Source of the DNA: Aquimarina sediminis
GTDB lineage: Bacteria; Bacteroidota; Bacteroidia; Flavobacteriales; Flavobacteriaceae
DNA: 64,000 nucleotides
Reading direction: 5' to 3'
Assembly: GCF_002895435.1 (NCBI RefSeq)
Contig: NZ_POYJ01000001.1
Coordinates: 124,001 to 188,000, forward strand
The translations under genes and the position numbers were made by a program. Below are positions 27,669 through 35,361 of the stretch, one piece after another (within the stretch, counting starts at the first letter, position 1; the number at the start of each line of letters is the position of its first letter). Under the pieces are notes generated by a model that saw nothing but the letters and a program-made list of their open reading frames with translations, was not told the origin of the DNA and searched no databases.

Positions 27669-30065
27669 ATGAATCATAAGTCTCTATATATCCTATCAGT
27701 AATTGTAATTATAATATCGGTTTCATGCAAAAAAAAATATCTTGGTACTTATCAAGGATATAAAAATGAGAAAACACATATAGAAGTTTTTAGAAACGAT
27801 GGTAAATACATTATAAAACCGTATTCTAATAAAATTATAGAAACATCTTTTATTCCTGCGGGAGAAACTTTTAACGCAAAATCGCATGCTGTTGTACTAA
27901 AGCCAGTTAATAATAAGCTAGTAATTTTAGAGAATGATAGTGTGTTAACCATTAATACCAATGGAATAGATGTTCATGTTATCAAAGAACCATTTCGAAT
28001 ATCATATACTTACAAAGGAAAAGAATTAATATCAGAAGGAAAAGGGTATATAAAAACAGATTCTACAGAGATATTGGATTTTAATCTCGATAAGAACGAG
28101 GTAATTTATGGAGCAGGGGCAAGGGTAGTAGGAATGAATAGAAGAGGAAAAAAGCTTCAATTATATAATAAAGCACACTATGGGTATGAAGGACATTCTG
28201 AATTAATGAATTATACCATGCCATTGGTACTATCTTCAAAGCTATATGCAGTTCATTTTGATAACGCTCCTATTGGTTTTCTTGATATTGATAGTAAAAA
28301 AGATAATACACTACAATATGAAACAATAAGTGGGCGAAAAACATATCAGGTAGTCGCGGGAGATGATTGGAAAGACCTAATGAATCAATATACAAATCTT
28401 ACAGGAAAACAACCACTCCCTCCACGATGGGCATTTGGAAACTTTGCCAGTCGTTTTGGATATCATTCTGAAAAAGAAACCAGAGAAACCATAGCTAAGT
28501 TTAAAGCAGATAGTATCCCACTAGATGCAGTAATCCTGGATATTTATTGGTTTGGTAAAAATATCAAAGGAGAAATGGGAAATCTAGAATTTTTAAAAGA
28601 TTCCTTTCCTAATCCAAAACAAATGATCAGTGATTTTAAAAAGGAAGGAATAAAAACAATATTAATAACCGAACCCTTTGTCTTAAGTACTTCCAAAAAA
28701 TGGGAAGAAGCAGTAAAAGAAGGCGTTTTGGGTAAAGATTCTATTGGGCGACCATATACTTATGAGTTTTATTTTGGTAATACAGGGATCATAGATATTT
28801 ATAACCCAAAAGGAAAAGATTGGTTTTGGGATATCTATAAAAAGCACACCGAAGATTATCAGGTAGCCGGTTGGTGGGGAGATCTAGGAGAGCCCGAAGT
28901 ACATCCGTCTGATCTACAACATGCTACTGGGAGTGCAGATGAGGTTCATAATGTTTATGGACATGATTGGGCACGATTGGTTCATGAAGGATACCAAGAA
29001 GACTTTCCCGAACAGCGACCATTTATATTAATGAGAGCAGGGTATTCGGGATCACAGCGTTTTGGTATGATCCCATGGTCTGGTGATGTAAGTAGGAGTT
29101 GGGGAGGATTGCAAGCACAAACAGAAATAGCATTGCAGATGGGAATGCAAGGGCTGGGGTATATGCATTCTGATCTTGGAGGATTTGCTGGAGGAGAAGT
29201 TTTTAATGCAGAGTTGTATACTCGTTGGTTGCAATATGGAGTATTTCAACCAATTTTTAGACCTCATGCTCAGGAACATATAGCACCAGAACCTGTGTTT
29301 CATGACGTTCGAACAAAAGCTCTAGCCAAAAAAAGTATTGAACTCAGGTACAGCCTTCTACCTTATAACTACACAATTGCTTTTGAGAATAATCAAACAG
29401 GTATGCCATTAATGCGCCCATTGTTTTTTAATGACATTGATAATGTTGAGTTACTCGATATGAGTTTTACATATATGTGGGGAGATGATTTTCTGGTATC
29501 ACCAGTAGTCAAATCTAATATATCTTCAATGGATGTTCCGTTTCCAAAAGGAACAAATTGGTATGATTTTTATACAGGACAAAAGTATGAAGGAGGAAGG
29601 TACCATACTATTACCATAGTAGATGATCATATTCCTGTATTTGTAAAAGCAGGAGCTTTTATTCCTATGGTGCCTCCAATTCAAAATACGCTAGCCTATT
29701 CTACAAAAGAATTAATGCTCCATTTTTATTATGATGCATCAATAAAAGAAAGCTCAGGAAAACTTTATGACGATGATGGCAAAACACCAAATGCCTTTGA
29801 GAAAGGAAAGTACGAGATTTTGAAATTTGATAGTAAAACAAATGGTAGAAATGTAAATATACAATTATCTTCAATTAAAGGCACTGATTATACGCCTGTT
29901 AATAGATGGGTTACATTGGTAATTCATAATGTTAAAAGTGCGCCTAAATTGTTAACCCTTGGAGAAAACTCTGCTGCATTTGATTGGGACGAATCAAAAA
30001 GAGAATTGAAACTATCTTTTGATTGGGCATCACTGAAAACTAAAAGTTTACATATTTCTTTTTAA
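27669..30065 (+). CDS. Glycoside hydrolase family 31 lipoprotein (alpha-glucosidase/xylosidase type)
   Basis: About 798 residues from the ATG at 27669, chosen because it starts a lipoprotein signal (MNHKSLYILSVIVIIISVSC); ATGs at 27663 and 27615 are alternatives. An N-terminal beta-sandwich (~60-240) is followed by the catalytic barrel. GWWGDLGEPEVHP carries the nucleophile D405, and IPWSGDVSRSWGG the acid/base D473, both in GH31 context. A C-terminal beta domain includes the FLVSPVV and KLYDDDGKT motifs. It should hydrolyse alpha-linked glucose or xylose at the cell surface or periplasm. No SusC/D pair is adjacent, so it is not in a classical polysaccharide utilisation locus. Confidence 0.9.
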   Translation: MNHKSLYILSVIVIIISVSCKKKYLGTYQGYKNEKTHIEVFRNDGKYIIKPYSNKIIETSFIPAGETFNAKSHAVVLKPVNNKLVILENDSVLTINTNGIDVHVIKEPFRISYTYKGKELISEGKGYIKTDSTEILDFNLDKNEVIYGAGARVVGMNRRGKKLQLYNKAHYGYEGHSELMNYTMPLVLSSKLYAVHFDNAPIGFLDIDSKKDNTLQYETISGRKTYQVVAGDDWKDLMNQYTNLTGKQPLPPRWAFGNFASRFGYHSEKETRETIAKFKADSIPLDAVILDIYWFGKNIKGEMGNLEFLKDSFPNPKQMISDFKKEGIKTILITEPFVLSTSKKWEEAVKEGVLGKDSIGRPYTYEFYFGNTGIIDIYNPKGKDWFWDIYKKHTEDYQVAGWWGDLGEPEVHPSDLQHATGSADEVHNVYGHDWARLVHEGYQEDFPEQRPFILMRAGYSGSQRFGMIPWSGDVSRSWGGLQAQTEIALQMGMQGLGYMHSDLGGFAGGEVFNAELYTRWLQYGVFQPIFRPHAQEHIAPEPVFHDVRTKALAKKSIELRYSLLPYNYTIAFENNQTGMPLMRPLFFNDIDNVELLDMSFTYMWGDDFLVSPVVKSNISSMDVPFPKGTNWYDFYTGQKYEGGRYHTITIVDDHIPVFVKAGAFIPMVPPIQNTLAYSTKELMLHFYYDASIKESSGKLYDDDGKTPNAFEKGKYEILKFDSKTNGRNVNIQLSSIKGTDYTPVNRWVTLVIHNVKSAPKLLTLGENSAAFDWDESKRELKLSFDWASLKTKSLHISF

Positions 30066-30220
30066 AATCAGGATGAAGTAGGGTAATTACTGGTGTTAGA
30101 AGTTCAAATAGTATAGAAAGACAAGTTAATCAAACAGTTGTAGGAAATATAGTAAGGGTATAGTGAATAAAATTTCTTTAGATTTGTATAAAGTACTAAT
30201 AATCTTTATACCCAAACAAT

Positions 30221-30616
30221 ATGAAACCTATTAACCAACTTATTTTCTTGATTGTCCTATTTTTAGCTAGTTGTAATCCTAATGGAGATAAATGGATTAA
30301 TGGTCAATGGGTAGGTGTTGGCTACCAATTGGATTCTGTAGAAAGTGATACGTGGTCTATTGATTTAGAGATAGACATGGAGAATGAGTTGTTTAATATA
30401 GAGTACCCTAGCTTAGAGTGTTCTGGGCGATGGGAACTTATTGAATATTCTGATGAACGTGCTATTTTTGATGAATTGATATTAGACAATACAAGCATTT
30501 GTATAGAAAGAGGGATTGTAATATTAACTAAAGTGGATGAAAATCATATTAGTTTTAGTTATTATACATTGGACGAAGAAGAAGTTTTAGCCTATTCTAC
30601 GTTGAAAAGAAAATAA
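30221..30616 (+). CDS. Small lipoprotein of unknown function
   Basis: A 131-residue protein with lipobox FLASC (Cys 18) and then a beta-rich domain: WINGQWVGVGYQLDSVESDTW, FNIEYPSLECSGRWELIEY, ISFSYYTLDEEEV. The pattern resembles small lipocalin-like or copper-resistance NlpE-like lipoproteins, but no family is assigned. It is 13 bp upstream of the DUF1801 gene, so they are probably co-transcribed. Confidence 0.65.
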   Translation: MKPINQLIFLIVLFLASCNPNGDKWINGQWVGVGYQLDSVESDTWSIDLEIDMENELFNIEYPSLECSGRWELIEYSDERAIFDELILDNTSICIERGIVILTKVDENHISFSYYTLDEEEVLAYSTLKRK

Positions 30617-30629
30617 AGTATAATATATC

Positions 30630-31220
30630 ATGCAAAAGAATAAATCTGTTGAAGAGTTTATTTCTAAAAATAAAAGATGGAACGAGGCTTTACTACTTCT
30701 TAGATCAATCATGCTTTCTACCGAAATGGAAGAAAACATAAAATGGGGCGTTCCTGTATATACTATAAATGGAAAAAATGTCGTAGGGATAGGAGCGTTT
30801 AAGTCTTATGTGGGTATTTGGTTTTACCAAGGTGTATTTCTAGAGGATAAAAACAAAGTGCTTATCAATGCTCAAGAAGGGAAGACTAAAGGGCTACGCC
30901 AGTGGCGATTCAATGCTACAGATGAAATTGATTCTGACAGTGTTTTTAACTATGTTCAAGAGGCAATACAAAACCAAAAAGATGGTAAAGAAATTGAGAT
31001 AGAGAGATCTAAAGTAATAGATATTCCAGAAGAGTTACGCGTTGTTCTAATGTCTGATGCTGATCTAAACGATTCTTTTGTGGGATTAACTGCTTACAAA
31101 CAAAAAGAATATGCCGAGTACATCGCTACAGCAAAAAGAGAAACTACCCGTATATCGAGATTAGAGAAAATAACTCCTATGATTCTAAAAGGTATTGGAT
31201 TAAATGATAAGTATAGGTAG
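30630..31220 (+). CDS. DUF1801 / YdeI-OmdA family protein
   Basis: A 196-residue cytoplasmic protein. The N-terminal domain (EENIKWGVPVYTINGKNVVGI, FKSYVGIWFYQGVFLED) matches the DUF1801 fold, and the C-terminal part (IPEELRVVLMSDADLNDSFVGL, LTAYKQKEYAEYIATAKR) matches the YdeI/OmpD-associated helical repeat, in which YIxxAKxxxTRxxRLEK is typical. Role unknown. It is the last chromosomal-looking gene before the type VI accessory island. Confidence 0.82.
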   Translation: MQKNKSVEEFISKNKRWNEALLLLRSIMLSTEMEENIKWGVPVYTINGKNVVGIGAFKSYVGIWFYQGVFLEDKNKVLINAQEGKTKGLRQWRFNATDEIDSDSVFNYVQEAIQNQKDGKEIEIERSKVIDIPEELRVVLMSDADLNDSFVGLTAYKQKEYAEYIATAKRETTRISRLEKITPMILKGIGLNDKYR

Positions 31221-31242
31221 TGTATATAATATAACTAACTTA

Positions 31243-31274
31243 ATAGTTCGATCTACTGCCAGAGGCGTTTTCTT
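31243..31274 (-). repeat. Remnant of an effector 3' end downstream of the immunity gene
   Basis: Read on the minus strand this segment repeats the 3' end of the metallopeptidase effector (31955-31992). AAGAAAACnCCTCTGG matches at 15 of 16 positions; then CAGT after a 6-base gap, followed by GAT and AACTAT. In the effector frame it would read RKRLWQ then a stop, against RKHLWHWQWDKLY in the intact copy. It begins exactly at the immunity-gene stop codon. It is short, so chance cannot be fully excluded. Confidence 0.5.
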
Positions 31275-31942
31275 CATCTGGGATTAGAGATAACTTCCTT
31301 TTTGTTAATAATTTCTCCGGTAACTGCATTAACTCTATATACCCAACTTTTTTCTTCTTCTTTCTTTTTATCTATTTCTCGTACAAAAACTTCCCAAGTT
31401 CTTACGGTATCCTTTGTTTTGGTTACCCATTTACCCTTCCCAAGACTAAATATGGTATCTCTATTAGCCATTCTTCTTTTTACAATTGCCATGGCTTCTT
31501 TATAACATATAGGGTATTTGTCTGCCTGCCTGTGATCTATCACTTTGGTTATTGTACCATCTGTATCGTAGTGTGTTTCTTTGCCAATATTTTCCCCTCC
31601 TTTGACATAACTAAAAAAAGAACCAATTAACTTACCTTTTTCATAAACCAATGATTTTTCAATATTTGTTTGTTTGTTTGTTAGCTTGTTTGTTATAGTT
31701 CCATAAGTGGGATGTTTAAACAAAGTGCTTTCAGTTGATTTGTTATTGATTACTTCTATCAGTTTTTTATGCAAAAGAAGGCTATCTTGTTTTTTACTTA
31801 AGGATAGTGTTTTTTCTTTTAGTAATATATCATCGTCAAATCCGCACAGGTTATCATTTTTGACAAACCTTTTTTGCGAGTTACAACTGTATATGACAAC
31901 ACTACATAGTAGTATTGCCATGATTTTTACCTTATTTTGCAT
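31274..31942 (-). CDS. Lipoprotein, candidate immunity protein to the T6SS effector
   Basis: The start is the ATG ending at 31942, giving 222 residues with a lipoprotein signal (MQNKVKIMAILLCSVVIYSC); the longer open frame upstream is only a shadow of the effector gene. It overlaps the effector stop codon by 11 bp, so expression is coupled. The mature protein is hydrophilic, with a YPICYKEAMAIVKRRMANRD helix and a C-terminal KEEEKSWVYRVNAVTGEIINK strand pair. No named family was recognised. Immunity function is inferred from position, overlap and periplasmic lipoprotein targeting, as expected against an effector that acts in the periplasm. Confidence 0.65.
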   Translation of the reverse strand: MQNKVKIMAILLCSVVIYSCNSQKRFVKNDNLCGFDDDILLKEKTLSLSKKQDSLLLHKKLIEVINNKSTESTLFKHPTYGTITNKLTNKQTNIEKSLVYEKGKLIGSFFSYVKGGENIGKETHYDTDGTITKVIDHRQADKYPICYKEAMAIVKRRMANRDTIFSLGKGKWVTKTKDTVRTWEVFVREIDKKKEEEKSWVYRVNAVTGEIINKKEVISNPR

Positions 31943-33126
31943 AGCGGCTTTTATATAGTTTATCCCACTGCCAGTGCCAGAGGTGTTTTCTTTTTGCTTC
32001 ATTATTATAATCCATATAGTTATCAGTACTGCCCTGTTTAAAGATATGGGTTTTTGCTTTGTCTTTTTCTGTAGTTTCTTTAAAAGAATGAGGCAATCCC
32101 GCCCCATGCATGATCTCATGAGGTATTTCTTGATGGGGTCTTATATCATTGTTTGCCATAAACATCATAGATATTCCGGATTTAGTGATTCCATTACCAT
32201 ACTGATTTTTACCTTCTTGGGTTGTTTTCATACACTTCATATTAGTAAAGATAAGCAAGAGTTGCCTGCGATCATACGGCTGTCCTGCATTGGTACGTTT
32301 TAATATATAGAGTTGCCCCAAGTTATTAAAAAAATCATCTTTATCCCGTTCAGTAAATTTAACACTATGGGTGCTGCCTTCTGTCATAGTATCCTGTATC
32401 TTTTTTAGATAATGTTGCCCCATCTGGTCATCTGCTGCTATGGTGGTAATATCAAAAACTTCGGTGTATCATCTACCAGTTGTATATCGATCTGGGCAGG
32501 ATCTAGTACAGCTTTAAAATACTCTTCCAGTTTTTCTCGGGTGGTTTTGTTTACTAATCTACTAACATCGTTGTCGATTCTACCTCCCTTAGCTTCTAGT
32601 ATTACTGTTTTTACGGTTATAGTTTTGGGTTCGGGATGTCTTATATCAATGGCTCCTGCTACTGTGCCGTCTGCCAGTACCTGTATGGTGGTAGGGGTTT
32701 TGGTATCACCATAGGTGGTGCAGGTGATCTTTACCTTTCCGGCTTCGACTAGATCAACGGGGTTACCACGATTATCTACTGGGGTGATGGTAAACCCTGC
32801 AGGGGTGGTAAAGGAAATATCGCTGTATTCTTCTTCTCGGTGCAGGTCTTTATCCAGGTCCAGAGTGATGGTACGATTGATACGCAAAGTCATCTTTGGT
32901 ACACGATAATCCTCATCTTCTACCAGTATGCTGCGATAGGAGTCTTTGTAGGTGATTGTTCTGCCAGCAATACCATTTGATTCATAGATTTAGTATAGGT
33001 ATCAAAGCCAAAGAGTCCATCTTTTAGATCGCTGCTATCTGCTTTGAACTCGATTCTGCATTTTTTGGGTCGTTCTTCTTCTGTTTCTGTTGTTGGCGAT
33101 GGCGATGATGCAGGGAATGGTGTTTG
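31932..33126 (-). pseudogene. Decayed T6SS zinc-metallopeptidase effector
   Basis: Three collinear pieces in three frames. Piece 1 (33126 to ~32990) continues the tssD frame after its TAG: QTPFPASSPSPTTETEEERP then KKCRIEFKADSSDLKDGLFG, with no ATG. Piece 2 begins after a one-base loss at an A run (32989-32991, coding strand AAA) and reads IYESNGIAGRTITYKDSYRS onward to VDDTPK. Piece 3 begins after a one-base loss at a T run (32454-32458) and reads FDITTIAADDQMGQHYLKK into a peptidase domain. That domain has HEIMHGAGLPH (HExxHxxxxxH zinc site) and a Met-turn-like STDNYMDYN, ending KRKHLWHWQWDKLY. Restoring one base at each run gives about 398 codons. The peptidase part alone (32423-31932, ATG start) remains open. 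Confidence 0.75.
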
Positions 33127-33519
33127 CTACCAATGGTTAGAGTATGCTGTACCTGATACAGAGTCTTTGATCCCGCCGGCAGAGATCGATACGGTTTCTG
33201 TCATAGAGTTGTTGTCATTGGCAGTAAATCCTGTTTTGTGACCGATGACTACAAAATCTGCAAAATATAGGGTTCTGGATCGCCCCCCAGGTATGGCATC
33301 AGTAAATACAAGTTTACCCTGATCCTTTTTGGTAGGGTGAGTAGCCATATCAAAAAAGTAATTATCATGGGTAGACTCGATCATCATGGTTAATCCTTTA
33401 AAGGCAGATCGGTAATTGGTAGGCCTGCCGGTCTCATCACTGCGCTGGGAGAACTCATAACCTGCCTGGAGAACATTGTATGCTTTGTCTCCAATATAGA
33501 ATTTGGCGATTATAGCCAT
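33127..33519 (-). CDS. tssD: Type VI secretion tube protein TssD (Bacteroidota Hcp)
   Basis: A 130-residue protein with the TssD pattern: IIAKFYIGDKAYNVLQAGYEF near the start (KFYIGDKAYNVLQ), then FSQRSDETGRPTN, GLTMMIESTHDNYFFDMA, GKLVFTDAIPGGRSRTLYFA and TETVSISAGGIK, ending SNHW where other family members also end. TssD subunits stack as hexameric rings forming the inner tube of the T6SS-iii machine and carry effectors. No sheath, baseplate or membrane genes are in the window, so this is an orphan or auxiliary TssD. The frame continues past the TAG into effector-linker sequence. GC content is visibly raised (55% in bases 33421-33480). Confidence 0.85.
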   Translation of the reverse strand: MAIIAKFYIGDKAYNVLQAGYEFSQRSDETGRPTNYRSAFKGLTMMIESTHDNYFFDMATHPTKKDQGKLVFTDAIPGGRSRTLYFADFVVIGHKTGFTANDNNSMTETVSISAGGIKDSVSGTAYSNHW

Positions 33520-33559
33520 TTGTTTTGCGATTTTAACAGTTAGTGATTTGTGCTATGTA

Positions 33560-33599
33560 AATAAGACTGTCTAAAAAATCCTCTTTAGACAGTCTTATT
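33560..33599 (-). terminator. Long hairpin between the DUF6261 gene and tssD
   Basis: Perfect 16-bp arms (33560-33575 and 33584-33599, core AATAAGACTGTCTAAA) with an 8-nt loop, 22 bp after the DUF6261 stop. There is only a weak T tail on the minus strand, so it may attenuate rather than fully terminate. Confidence 0.7.
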
Positions 33600-33621
33600 C
33601 TGAAAATTAGATACGAGCTTA

Positions 33622-34356
33622 TTAGTAGGCAGTACTACTATCGGTTGTGGTATCTTTTTTTGTTCTACCTTCTATTAAAATTTTATATTGCTCTATCAGA
33701 GTATTGATCTGATTTACAATATTTGTTAATTCTTGAGTGGGATTTAAAATAGCGTGGGAGCTTATGTGGGAGATCAATACTTTATAGTCTTTGTCCGCAT
33801 CTTTTCTAAGAGAGGTAACGGTCTCTTCGCTTGCTTTAGAGAGTTCTGTATTACGCTCCAGGTATTTGTTATTAAAATCATTATTTACGGCATCAAGTTG
33901 TTCTGCCCAATCTGATAAATGAAGTTGTTGCAGTGCTTTGCCAAGTGATATATCGGTTTCCCAATCATTTTTCAGGTTACGAATGGTCGTTGTTTCTGCC
34001 TGGTAATTTTGATCATAAATCAAGGAATCATACTTGCTTATGCTATCTGATAACAGGATAGCTCGTAGTTTTACTTCGGGATCATAATGATAGGTATATC
34101 CTTCTATCACCTTTTTGATACCTATAATAGAGAAATCTCTCTGTCGATCGAGTTCGCGTATCTCTCCGGTAGTATCGCTACCTAATTGTTTTTTGAAAAC
34201 AGATTCTAGATATTCTTTCTGTTTTTCGAGAGTAGTAAGTTTTTTGTTTACTAATTCAACTACAGCATTTTCTTTTCTTATTGTTTTTGTAGTATCCACA
34301 ATAAATTGAATATACTCGTCATTGCGTAATTTTGATAAATCGATTTTTTCTATCAT
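33622..34356 (-). CDS. DUF6261 family helical protein
   Basis: A 244-residue all-helical protein with no signal peptide or membrane segment. The N-terminus MIEKIDLSKLRNDEYIQF matches the DUF6261 family frequent in Bacteroidota, and the rest is long amphipathic helices (YNQ...TTTIRNLKNDWETD, LSDWAEQLDAVNNDFNNKY) ending in a Thr/Ser tail. Function unknown. It is directly upstream of tssD on the same strand, separated by a hairpin, so it may belong to the same accessory island. Confidence 0.75.
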   Translation of the reverse strand: MIEKIDLSKLRNDEYIQFIVDTTKTIRKENAVVELVNKKLTTLEKQKEYLESVFKKQLGSDTTGEIRELDRQRDFSIIGIKKVIEGYTYHYDPEVKLRAILLSDSISKYDSLIYDQNYQAETTTIRNLKNDWETDISLGKALQQLHLSDWAEQLDAVNNDFNNKYLERNTELSKASEETVTSLRKDADKDYKVLISHISSHAILNPTQELTNIVNQINTLIEQYKILIEGRTKKDTTTDSSTAY

Positions 34357-34697
34357 AATATATTTACTAGTGGTTAATACAGTAAATATCTATTATGTAT
34401 TATTTTTTTCAAAATATTATTGTCCTAAAATGCTGATTTGTAGGGGTATTAATACAAAATATTGTATGATACAATCCTATAGGTATTTTTTGAGTCAAGA
34501 CAAGGTTTCAGGAAACTCCGAAAACGTCTCCTGACCCAGGGCAAGGTTTCGGGAAGCTCCGAAAGCGTCTCCTGACTCAGGGCAAGGTTTCGGGAAACTC
34601 CGAAAACGTCTTCTGACCCAGGGCAAGGTTTCGGGAAACTCCGAAAGCGTCTCCTGACCCAGAGCAAGGTTTCGGGAAAGTGAATAACGGTAAAGTA
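34357..34697. other. Intergenic region, 341 bp, containing the 41-bp repeat array
   Basis: Apart from the tandem array, the left part (34357-34490) is AT-rich with no recognisable element. The region lies upstream of the DUF6261 gene and downstream of the esterase gene. Confidence 0.6.
34491..34679. repeat. 41-bp tandem repeat array, four full units plus partial ends
   Basis: Units begin at 34501, 34542, 34583 and 34624, with a 15-bp partial unit at 34665-34679 and a degenerate partial at 34491-34500. The consensus begins CAAGGTTTCGGGAAACTCCG and ends CTGACCCAGGG. Each unit holds two inverted repeats: TTTCGG-N6-CCGAAA and CCTG-ACC-CAGG. GC content is about 56% (23 of 41), far above the flanks. 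Because 41 is not a multiple of 3, the open frame across it on the minus strand has no constant peptide and is not credible as a gene. Confidence 0.93.
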
Positions 34698-35357
34698 CTA
34701 TATTTTAGAACTTAACCATTCTTTGAACTGATAAAAATTTTGTGGTGCCACTCCATGACCTACCGGAAATTCGTTTAAAGAGGTCTGTATGCCTAATTTA
34801 CCTAGTGTAGTTGGAGCTTTGCGAGCCCAATCTATAGGAATTACCTGATCTACACTACCATGTGAGCAGTAGATATTAAGTTTTGAGAAATCATTTGTAG
34901 TGTAGTTTTCTGCCAAAATATCTTCGTTAAGATACCCGCTTAGCGCGATTACATTTTTAATCTTTTCAGGGTAGGAGAGTGCCACTGCATAACTAAGTAT
35001 TGTTCCTTGGCTAAACCCTAAGACAGTAACATTATCAGCATCCAGATCATAAGTGTCTATGGCTTCATCAATAAAGTTAGCAATCTTATCTCTGGATTCT
35101 ATTGCTTGCTTATCATCACTAAATTTTCCTTGGGCTGCATCAAAGTATATTGCATACCACGCATTACCATAAGGCTGCATTGGATATGGTGCTCTTACAG
35201 AGATGATAAAAAGTTCTTCTGGTAATTCTGAGGCGAAAGAAAAAAGATCTTTTTCGTCACTTCCGTACCCATGAAACATAAATAAAACTGGAGTTTTGTC
35301 CTTTTTTATGGTTGGCTCTTTAACGATATGATGTAATGATAGTGTTTTGGTTTGCAT
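34698..35357 (-). CDS. Phospholipase/carboxylesterase-type alpha/beta hydrolase
   Basis: A 219-residue cytosolic hydrolase. The oxyanion-hole loop FMFHGYGSDEKDL, nucleophile elbow VLGFSQGTILS (serine in GFSQG), aspartate in SHGSVDQVIP and histidine in EFPVGHGVAP make a full catalytic triad of the acyl-protein-thioesterase/carboxylesterase family. YPMQPYGNAWYAIYFDAA is the usual lid segment. It acts on small esters; physiological substrate unknown. It is 4 bp downstream of the next gene, forming a probable operon. Confidence 0.88.
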   Translation of the reverse strand: MQTKTLSLHHIVKEPTIKKDKTPVLFMFHGYGSDEKDLFSFASELPEELFIISVRAPYPMQPYGNAWYAIYFDAAQGKFSDDKQAIESRDKIANFIDEAIDTYDLDADNVTVLGFSQGTILSYAVALSYPEKIKNVIALSGYLNEDILAENYTTNDFSKLNIYCSHGSVDQVIPIDWARKAPTTLGKLGIQTSLNEFPVGHGVAPQNFYQFKEWLSSKI

Positions 35358-35361
35358 AATT

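Noticed and set aside
31942-32119. N-terminal extension of the immunity lipoprotein frame
   Set aside because: It is out of frame inside the effector peptidase domain, and the lipoprotein signal starts exactly at the ATG ending at 31942.
32454-32458. Programmed -1 frameshift site at the T run
   Set aside because: The coding-strand context is G TTT TTG, not a classical X XXY YYZ heptamer, and the gene carries two further lesions; decay or sequencing error is simpler.
34449-34667. A 72-codon open frame on the minus strand across the tandem repeat
   Set aside because: The 41-bp period is not a multiple of three, so the frame changes in each unit and no stable peptide repeat results; the openness comes from base composition.
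34491-34679. CRISPR array
   Set aside because: The units abut each other without unique spacers and no cas genes are nearby.
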